From: Arthrobacter sp. fls2-241-R2A-200
Lineage (GTDB): Bacteria > Actinomycetota > Actinomycetes > Actinomycetales > Micrococcaceae
Length of the DNA: 64,000 nt
Assembly: GCF_030209745.1 (NCBI RefSeq)
Contig: NZ_JARVRJ010000011.1
Location: 124,001-188,000 of the forward strand
Reading direction: 5' to 3'
Below are positions 58,211-64,000 of the stretch, in pieces. Under the pieces are notes generated by a model. The model ran no database searches, was not told the DNA's origin, and saw only the letters and a program-made list of their open reading frames with translations. Each line of letters begins with the position of its first letter. The stretch's first letter is position 1. The position numbers were made by a program, and so were the translations under genes.

Positions 58211-60186
58211 TTCTCCTCCCCTATCTCTGTGTTGAGGTCCTTAGGGTGAAGGTCCGTTGCCATCCGGCCGGCAGTGCCGGCCACTTGTCCAAGGCTGCCC
58301 GACCCGCTGCCCCACACGAGCATCTGGCGTTCCGGCGTCGTTCCAGGGAGTTCGATGTCCGCAGGCTCGAGCAGCAAGGGTGACTTTGCGATGACGCCGC
58401 CCTGTTGTAGCGGCAACGTCAACCTGAAGTTGGAGCCCGCGCCTTTACGACCCCATGCCTGTAACCAACCGTTGTGAAGTTTGGTGTCCTCAGCCGCGAT
58501 GGAAAGCCCTAAGCCGCTGCCGCCCGTGGTTCGGGCTCGGGCTGGATCGGCACGCCAGAAGCGATCAAAGACCCGCGCAGCTTCAGCCGCAGTCATACCG
58601 ATGCCGTGGTCCCTGACGGAAACGGCCACAGCATCCGCGTTTGCCGCTACAGATATCTGGACCGGCTTTCCTTCACCGTGCTCCAGCGCATTGAGCAGCA
58701 GGTTTCGCAGGATACGGTCTATGCGGCGGGAGTCCATTTCCACAATGATGTGCTTCTGCCGCGAACTCAACCGGACCTCCGAGCCGTATTCTGCGGCCAC
58801 CGGCGCAGCACCCTCCATGACGTGCGTGATGACTTGGAAAATATCCTGCGGTTCTGCGTCGAGGACAGCGGCACCGGCGTCGAAGCGTGAAATTTCCAGT
58901 AGGTCTGAAAGCAGAGACTGGAAACGTTCCACCTGGTGGTAGAGCAGTTCCGCGGACCTCTTGTTGATGGGATCGAAGTCCTCGCGCGCATCGAAGAGGA
59001 CCTCAGCGGCCATTCGCACCGTAGTTAGCGGGGTGCGCAATTCGTGGGATACGTCGGAGACGAATCGTTGCTGCATCTGGGACAAGGTGGCCAGCTGCGT
59101 GATCTGCTCTTGGAGGCTGGCGGCCATGTGATTGAACGAGGCGCCCAACCGCGCCACTTCATCCTCACCCTTAACCACCATGCGCTCCTGCAGCTGGCCC
59201 GCGGCGAGCTTTTCCGAGACCACTGCGGCGTGGCTAACCGGGCTGACCACGTTCCGCGTCACGTACCAGGCAATGGCAGCGATCATCAGCACGAGCACGG
59301 CCCCGCCTGCCCACAACACGCTTTGGATTTCGTCCAGGGTTTTTTGGGCAGTGTCGAGGTCGTAGATCAGGTACAGCTCATAGACGGTGCCGTTGAACGT
59401 GACCTTGTTCCCGACGGCGATGCCTGGGTGGTCCTCGTTGCCGACCGGAAACTGCGTTGACGCCCAAAATTGCTGCTTGCCACCCTCCTGCACGGCCTTT
59501 CGAAGTTCCGGAGGGATCACGCGCACCGTCAGCTGGTCCGAGGCCCGCGATTCAACCCAACGGTTGCGGGGCTTGGTTTGCTCCGGCATGGCCTCGAACA
59601 CGTAGCGCCGCTGAACAACGGACCCACGCCCCTCCACAGCATTCAAAGTGTCATAGACAAGGGTGATGACGCTCGACTGATCGGTGACCTGTGCGCCGTC
59701 GAACGTGTCTTGGACTTGTTTGACGTTGTAGCGGGTCTCGGATTCCGCCTGTGACAACCGTTCTTGGAACAGGTTGTTGGCTATCTGGTTGGAAAGGTAG
59801 GCACCGACAATGGCAAACGACGTGACAGCAAGCAACAGGGTGGTGAGGACCGTGCGGAACTCCAAGGAACGCCGCCAGCGCCGCACCAACGAGCGCCACA
59901 AGAAGCGCAGGGCAGGCCTGAGCTGCCGGACGCCCAAGGCCACCAAGCGGGACACCCGGAGGACCAGGATCAGGCTGCGCCGGGTCCAGATCCGGGCGCG
60001 GTTCAGGAGCCACCGGAGGTTTCGGGGTGGAGCGGCGGGAGCCTCAGGGGCGGACACCATCTCCGGCACCCCGGGCGCGCCCTGCTGGTGGCCCTCGTGC
60101 TGGGGGGTGCTGGAGCTGAGCTCCGGGTCCGACGGGCTGGACTTGCCAGCCGGTAGGTCAGGAACCTGCTTTATATCCGACACCAC
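58207..60186 (-). CDS. mtrB: Sensor histidine kinase MtrB
   Basis: A two-helix membrane kinase of 659 residues that phosphorylates MtrA and helps control cell-wall and division genes. A long Pro-rich cytoplasmic N-terminus (about 1-105) precedes TM1 ([20 protein letters not shown]), an extracellular sensor, TM2 ([20 protein letters not shown]), HAMP, and the HisKA box [19 protein letters not shown] (His near 378). The HATPase has [10 protein letters not shown] and [10 protein letters not shown]. The GTG start at 60186 overlaps the end of mtrA by 29 bases. Confidence 0.95.
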   Translation of the reverse strand: MVSDIKQVPDLPAGKSSPSDPELSSSTPQHEGHQQGAPGVPEMVSAPEAPAAPPRNLRWLLNRARIWTRRSLILVLRVSRLVALGVRQLRPALRFLWRSLVRRWRRSLEFRTVLTTLLLAVTSFAIVGAYLSNQIANNLFQERLSQAESETRYNVKQVQDTFDGAQVTDQSSVITLVYDTLNAVEGRGSVVQRRYVFEAMPEQTKPRNRWVESRASDQLTVRVIPPELRKAVQEGGKQQFWASTQFPVGNEDHPGIAVGNKVTFNGTVYELYLIYDLDTAQKTLDEIQSVLWAGGAVLVLMIAAIAWYVTRNVVSPVSHAAVVSEKLAAGQLQERMVVKGEDEVARLGASFNHMAASLQEQITQLATLSQMQQRFVSDVSHELRTPLTTVRMAAEVLFDAREDFDPINKRSAELLYHQVERFQSLLSDLLEISRFDAGAAVLDAEPQDIFQVITHVMEGAAPVAAEYGSEVRLSSRQKHIIVEMDSRRIDRILRNLLLNALEHGEGKPVQISVAANADAVAVSVRDHGIGMTAAEAARVFDRFWRADPARARTTGGSGLGLSIAAEDTKLHNGWLQAWGRKGAGSNFRLTLPLQQGGVIAKSPLLLEPADIELPGTTPERQMLVWGSGSGSLGQVAGTAGRMATDLHPKDLNTEIGEEK

Positions 60187-60832
60187 GCACCGTCAAAACA
60201 ACCTCGGGCGCTTCCGGATCGCGTTCAATCTTTGACCGCAGGCGCTGGACATGGACGTTGACCAAGCGGGTGTCCGCGGCATGCCGGTAACCCCAAACCT
60301 GCTCAAGAAGTAATTCGCGGGTGAAGACCTGCCATGGCTTTCGGGCCAATGCCACGAGGAGGTCGAACTCAAGCGGGGTCAAGGAGATTCGTTCCCCTGC
60401 CCTGGTGACCAGGTGGCCGGCGACGTCGATGGTCACATCAGCGATCCGCAAGGTTTCCGGAGCCTTTTGCTCCCCCGGCCGCAGGCGCGCGCGGACGCGG
60501 GCCACCAGTTCGGCGGGCTTGAACGGCTTGGGCACGTAATCGTCGGCTCCCGATTCCAAGCCACGCACGACGTCGGAGGTGTCCGACTTTGCGGTCAGCA
60601 TCACGATGGGGACGTCCGATTCACCACGGATTTGCCGGCATACTTCAATGCCGTCGGAACCGGGCAGCATCAGGTCCAGGAGCACCAGGTCCGGCTTGGA
60701 GGAACGGAACACCTCAAGAGCTTGGCCGCCGTCTGCGCAGAATACGGGCTCGAAGCCATCATTGCGCAAGACGATGCCGATCATCTCCGCGAGTGCTTCG
60801 TCGTCATCTACTACCAGGATGCGTGCCTTCAT
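60158..60832 (-). CDS. mtrA: Response regulator MtrA
   Basis: An OmpR-family regulator of 224 residues. The receiver domain has the acidic pocket VVDDDE, phospho-acceptor Asp53 (LLDLMLPG), Thr80 and Lys102 (YVPKPFKP). The winged-helix output domain includes LTPLEFDLLVALARKP and the C-terminal VRGVGYKAG hairpin. The ATG at 60832 was chosen because the family starts MKARILVVDD; the longer frame to 60910 is not conserved. It heads the mtrA-mtrB-lpqB operon. Known MtrA targets elsewhere include peptidoglycan hydrolase genes. Confidence 0.97.
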   Translation of the reverse strand: MKARILVVDDDEALAEMIGIVLRNDGFEPVFCADGGQALEVFRSSKPDLVLLDLMLPGSDGIEVCRQIRGESDVPIVMLTAKSDTSDVVRGLESGADDYVPKPFKPAELVARVRARLRPGEQKAPETLRIADVTIDVAGHLVTRAGERISLTPLEFDLLVALARKPWQVFTRELLLEQVWGYRHAADTRLVNVHVQRLRSKIERDPEAPEVVLTVRGVGYKAGS

Positions 60833-61032
60833 AGTTATATATTCCCTTATCACCAAGTCTATGTCCTCTTGGGCGCGGGGCACGGCATGGCGCCCCAAGG
60901 ACACTTCCACCGTACTGCACCACGGGCGAGGATACCGCCGTCGGGTATTTTCGCCTGTGGTGGAGTGGGTCAGACCAGCTCGCTTTGCTATGTAGGGAGT
61001 CCCCGTGACGGTAGGCTGAGGCTTCTCTGAGT

Positions 61033-61096
61033 GCAGTTCAGTTGTCGCAGTTCAGTTGTCGCAGTTCAGTTGCCGCAATCCAGCTGTCGCAGTTCA
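61033..61096 (+). repeat. 14-bp tandem repeat upstream of the DUF4166 gene
   Basis: The unit gcagttcagttgtc occurs at 61033-61046 and 61047-61060 exactly, at 61061-61074 with one change, at 61075-61088 with three changes, and a partial fifth copy (gcagttca) ends at 61096. It sits between the mtrA/DUF4166 divergent region and the ribosome-binding site (AAAGGGAGG). It could be an array of operator sites or an unstable repeat affecting expression. Confidence 0.85.
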
Positions 61097-61111
61097 AAGG
61101 GAGGACACGCC

Positions 61112-61837
61112 ATGAACACTCCGATCTACCAACTTGCCCTTGGCAGCGACTTCGCGAAACTGGCCCCCGAGGTGCAGGACTACTTCTCGCTGGCTGCGGG
61201 CTCGGGCCGGTACGGCGTCGGAGAAGGCATCTTTGACGTTGTTGGCTGCCGGCAGAAGTGGCTCAGGCCCTTACTCGCCCTCACCGGAAAAGAAGAGGCG
61301 TTCTTTCCCGAATACGGCGAGGAAATCCCTTTCCGAATCGAGAACCATGCCCACGTGGACCCGTTCGGCCGTCAGGCGCTCACGGCTCGGCGGGAAATCT
61401 ACTTCCCCTCAGGCACCCGCTTGTTCCATGACACCACCAGCGCGATTGTTCCGTCTCCCTCCGGAGGCGATCCACACGCCAGGGCCCGTTTGGTTGACCA
61501 TGTGGGCAGGTACCGACGGATGGTCACCGACCTCAATGTCAGTGCCACCGCCGACGGAAAGCTGCGCGGCGTCTCGCAAGCGAGCCGGCTGTTCTTGGGC
61601 CCGCTCCGGATCCCCCTGCCCGCACCGGTAGATGCGCGCGCATACGCTGAGCAGTGGTGGGACGGGGCTGAAGGCATGCACCGCATCCAAGTGAAAGTCA
61701 TTCAACCGCAGGTGGGCCTTGTCCTGGTCTATGCGGGGCGCTTCAGCTACCGGCTGGTGCCTTACTTGCCGGGGGTTGCTCCCGGAACCACGTTGCCCCG
61801 GTATGCGGAACCTGACCGATGGGAGAGGCGGGTTTAA
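61112..61837 (+). CDS. DUF4166-domain protein
   Basis: A 241-residue protein. The DUF4166 pattern is visible: YQLALGSDFAKLAPEVQDYF near the start, IENHAHVDPFGRQALTARRE in the middle and LPAPVDARAYAEQWWD with a concluding strand pair VGLVLVYAGRFSY. The domain often occurs fused to NAD-binding epimerase-like proteins; here it stands alone. No catalytic motif can be named. AAAGGGAGG precedes the ATG. It converges on the MetE-like gene, overlapping its end by 4 bases, and follows the 14-bp tandem repeat. Confidence 0.82.
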   Translation: MNTPIYQLALGSDFAKLAPEVQDYFSLAAGSGRYGVGEGIFDVVGCRQKWLRPLLALTGKEEAFFPEYGEEIPFRIENHAHVDPFGRQALTARREIYFPSGTRLFHDTTSAIVPSPSGGDPHARARLVDHVGRYRRMVTDLNVSATADGKLRGVSQASRLFLGPLRIPLPAPVDARAYAEQWWDGAEGMHRIQVKVIQPQVGLVLVYAGRFSYRLVPYLPGVAPGTTLPRYAEPDRWERRV

Positions 61838-62868
61838 CCTCGCGCGAGCTGGTCCAACCCATCTGCCACCTGTGTCAACTTCGCCAGCACAGCCTTGGCG
61901 CGCGCCGGTGTCAGGTGCGCCAGCCCGGATGACGGCGTGACCCGGAGAGCGGCCAAGCCTGACAGCGGGAGGCCCAGTTGACGCCACGGCCTCTCAATGC
62001 TGGCAACGATCTCGGCGGTCCTGGGCAGCTCCGCTTGGGCGTCGGACGTGGGCAATGCCCCAGCCCAGAGCCGCTTACCGCTTTCCACTGCCGCAGCCAG
62101 CTGTTCCCACTGCCGGCTAGTCAGGGCCCGCAGTGGTACGGCGACGCCGTCGGCCCCTGCCCCGATGATGCGCTCGATGGGCGCCTCGATCTCGGGCACC
62201 GAAATGACGACCTCGACGACGCCGGCCGCCTTGAGAGCGTCGATGACCAAACGCCACGCACCCGAGACTTCATCGCCCGGGACAGATCGCAACGTCCTGT
62301 AACCACTGGCGGTGGGGATGGTTCCGGCCATGACTGCGGCAACATCGGGTTCATCAATCTGAACCACCACTTCCGCTCCCGGTACGGCGCCGGACACGCG
62401 GCGTATGTGGTCCGCCACTCCAACGGCCAGGGACTCAGCTATGTCCCTCCTTGCCCCGTAGTCCAGCAACGCGCGTTCGCCGTTATGCAGGTAGAGGTTT
62501 GCTGCGATGGTCAGGGGTCCCACCAGCTGTATCTTCAGTTCGCTGGCTCGAGAATCTTCGGCGCCGGCAGTATCGGCGAGGATATTGAGGTCTGTTGCCA
62601 GCGCCGATCGCGCTCTCTGTGCGTCCCGTCCGGGGTTGTCCACCAGCCGCCAACCGTGCGGCTGGACATCGATGGCCATGTCCACCAACATTGACCCCGT
62701 CCTGCCAATGGGGTCAGAGCCTACTCCACGGCCGGGAAGTTCGGCCAGGAAGGGGGCATGGGGGTCCCCCAACTCGCCGCGGATGACTTCTGCGGCCTCA
62801 ACCGGATCAATACCCGGCCATGAACCGAGGGCGGTGGCGCTGGCCCGCATTTCACTCACTGGCTGCAT
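61834..62868 (-). CDS. MetE-like (UROD/MetE fold) protein lacking zinc ligands
   Basis: A 344-residue protein related to the C-terminal half of cobalamin-independent methionine synthase. The family order is present: WPGIDPVEAAEVIRGEL, KIQLVGPLTIAANLYL, EVVVQIDEPDVAAVMAG and VTPSSGLAHLTP. The zinc-binding residues of MetE are not there: no HMC-type motif is visible, and the last Cys (CGL in MetE) is Ser here (SSGL). It therefore probably does not catalyse methyl transfer by the MetE mechanism. The mycobacterial Rv3015c-type proteins look similar. Its role is unknown. Confidence 0.8.
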   Translation of the reverse strand: MQPVSEMRASATALGSWPGIDPVEAAEVIRGELGDPHAPFLAELPGRGVGSDPIGRTGSMLVDMAIDVQPHGWRLVDNPGRDAQRARSALATDLNILADTAGAEDSRASELKIQLVGPLTIAANLYLHNGERALLDYGARRDIAESLAVGVADHIRRVSGAVPGAEVVVQIDEPDVAAVMAGTIPTASGYRTLRSVPGDEVSGAWRLVIDALKAAGVVEVVISVPEIEAPIERIIGAGADGVAVPLRALTSRQWEQLAAAVESGKRLWAGALPTSDAQAELPRTAEIVASIERPWRQLGLPLSGLAALRVTPSSGLAHLTPARAKAVLAKLTQVADGLDQLARG

Positions 62869-62871
62869 CGC

Positions 62872-63261
62872 TTACGCCTGTCGGCTGGATACTTGGTGAT
62901 CCTCTGCGATGGCTTCGTGATGACGGATCACTTCACTGATGATGAAATTGAGGAACTTCTCTGCGAACGCGGGGTCAAGATGAGCGTCCTCGGCGAGGCG
63001 TCGAAGCCTGGAAATCTGGGCTGCTTCGCGTCCAGGGTCGCCGGCCGGCAGCTTGTGTGTTGCTTTGAGCACGCCCACTTTCTGGGTGGCCTTGAAGCGC
63101 TCGGCAAGAAGGAAAACGAGGGTGGCATCGATGTTGTCGATGCTGGACCGGATGGACAACAGCTCGTCCATGACGGCGCGGTCCACATGCCCGGCCAAGG
63201 AACTAGCAGCCGGGTTAAAGGAATCGTCGTCATCAGGGAGGGCTTTGTTTTGCTCGGTCAT
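62872..63261 (-). CDS. Chorismate mutase, AroQ type
   Basis: This converts chorismate to prephenate for Phe and Tyr synthesis. The 129-residue protein has a disordered acidic N-terminus (about 1-25) and an AroQ helical domain: MDELLSIRSSIDNIDATLVF, LLAERFKATQKVGVLKATHK and a C-terminal FLNFIISEVIRHHEAI. Arg and Lys residues for the active site (R38, R56, K60-61, K67) appear in place. Cytoplasmic, with no signal peptide. The ATG at 63261 was chosen; a longer frame upstream is antisense to the next gene. Mycobacterial chorismate mutase of this type pairs with DAHP synthase, which is not visible here. Confidence 0.88.
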   Translation of the reverse strand: MTEQNKALPDDDDSFNPAASSLAGHVDRAVMDELLSIRSSIDNIDATLVFLLAERFKATQKVGVLKATHKLPAGDPGREAAQISRLRRLAEDAHLDPAFAEKFLNFIISEVIRHHEAIAEDHQVSSRQA

Positions 63262-63391
63262 GCAACCCAGTCTAGGGCGCTGGGCGGACTCTCTGCGGGT
63301 ATGACTTGGCGGCAAAACGCCTGCCCCATGCCGCGAGCCGGGAATCGGAGCACAATGGCAGGACCACGGCAGATCGGACAAAGGAGAAACC

Positions 63392-64000
63392 ATGAAAATC
63401 GCTGTTCTGGGCACGGGAATGGTGGGCCGTACGTTGGGTAGCGCGTTGGTCTCCCTTGGACATGAGGTCTTTATGGGTTCCCGGGAGTCCGGCAATCCCA
63501 CGGGCGTCGAGTGGGCCGCGCGATCCGGCGCCCTTGCCCGTGCAGGATCATTCAGCGAGGCCGCGAGCAACTCGGAACTGTTGGTGAACGCCACACCGGG
63601 CACAGTGAGTTTGGCCGCCTTGGCGGAGGCCGGTCCGGCGAACCTGCAGGGAAAGGTCCTGCTGGATGTCTCCAACCCACTGGATTTCTCCCGAGGATTC
63701 CCGCCGTCCCTGACGGTCAGCAACACCGACAGCATCGCGGAAACCATCCAACGTAAATATCCTGAAGCCCGGGTGGTGAAATCCCTGAACACAGTGAGCG
63801 CCCCGGTGATGGTTGACCCTGGGCGCCTTCCCGGGGCCCATGACATTTTTGTGGCCGGTGACGACGCCGACGCCAAGTCCACGGTGGTTGGCCTGCTGCA
63901 GGAATTCGGCTGGCCGACCGGGAACATCCGTGACCTGGGCGGGCTGGACGCAGCCCGTGCAATGGAGATGTGGCTTCCTCTGTGGCTGCGGATTTTCATG
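63392..64000 (+). CDS. F420/NADP-dependent oxidoreductase-like protein, 3' end outside window
   Basis: The frame opens at ATG 63392, 10 bases after AAGGAG, and is still open at the window end (203 codons). The N-terminus MKIAVLGTGMVGRTLGSAL is a Rossmann dinucleotide-binding motif, with GSRESGNPTG as the NADP-type loop after strand 2. LLDVSNPLDFSRGFPPSL and VVKSLNTVSAPVM match the F420:NADPH oxidoreductase-like family (F420_oxidored). Whether it uses F420 or another acceptor cannot be decided here. It is divergent from the chorismate mutase gene. Confidence 0.85.
   Translation, partial: MKIAVLGTGMVGRTLGSALVSLGHEVFMGSRESGNPTGVEWAARSGALARAGSFSEAASNSELLVNATPGTVSLAALAEAGPANLQGKVLLDVSNPLDFSRGFPPSLTVSNTDSIAETIQRKYPEARVVKSLNTVSAPVMVDPGRLPGAHDIFVAGDDADAKSTVVGLLQEFGWPTGNIRDLGGLDAARAMEMWLPLWLRIFM

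Noticed and set aside
63262-63999. Possible 375-residue fusion of chorismate mutase with an N-terminal extension
   Set aside because: The extra part is antisense to the NADP-binding gene at 63392, and a normal chorismate mutase begins at ATG 63261.

Overview
The window is high-GC DNA from an actinobacterium, most likely a member of the Micrococcaceae (Arthrobacter or Paenarthrobacter type). This rests on gene content and order: ssrA-smpB-ftsX-ftsE-prfB; mtrA-mtrB-lpqB-comF-hpf-secA; pdtaS beside whiB; a very large NAD-glutamate dehydrogenase; and a galactofuran synthesis and export operon. Almost every base is inside or close to a gene, and no gene-free stretch exceeds about 300 bases.

Layout. 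1-2.42 kb is the end of an integrated element: a truncated DUF6270 gene, a short broken ORF and a tyrosine integrase lying against the 3' end of the tmRNA gene, its probable attachment site. 2.42-7.95 kb is core: tmRNA, smpB, a LytM/M23 hydrolase with ftsX and ftsE, and prfB. 7.98-12.8 kb is a tad (Flp pilus) operon: TadA ATPase, TadB, TadC, a small pilin and three TadE/TadG-like proteins. 13.1-22.6 kb is an accessory surface and secretion region: a GH25 lysozyme with FG-GAP-like repeats, a ceramidase-like protein, two paralogous secreted proteins of unknown function, and a giant secreted multi-repeat protein. It contains a 149-bp inverted duplication whose 83-nt centre looks like a structured leader RNA. 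22.7-34.0 kb is cell-wall glycopolymer biosynthesis: glf, galactofuranosyltransferase, Wzm/Wzt exporter, a Gtr-like trio, and three genes for a 3-acetamido sugar. 34.1-38.3 kb is a large FHA-FtsK/EccC-type ATPase.

38.3-60.8 kb resembles the mycobacterial Rv3219-Rv3246c neighbourhood: whiB1-like gene (with a CRP-like site), pdtaS-like kinase, NAD-GDH, a TadZ/CpaE-like ATPase with a CpaB/SAF protein, a BldC-like regulator, a LysM membrane protein, an Rv3235-like protein, secA, an AlkZ-type glycosylase, hpf, comF, and lpqB-mtrB-mtrA. 61.0-64.0 kb holds a DUF4166 protein preceded by a 14-bp tandem repeat, a MetE-like protein lacking its metal ligands, chorismate mutase, and the start of an F420/NADP oxidoreductase-like gene.

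Together the window is rich in envelope functions: division-linked peptidoglycan hydrolysis, pili, secreted hydrolases, galactan-type polymer export, and the MtrAB-LpqB and SecA systems. The most interesting unexplained signal is the duplicated leader at 18055-18137 (minus) and 19114-19196 (plus). It is better conserved than the coding ends around it, and its two internal differences fall at positions predicted to be unpaired, one of them converting GAAA to GAGA in a GNRA tetraloop.
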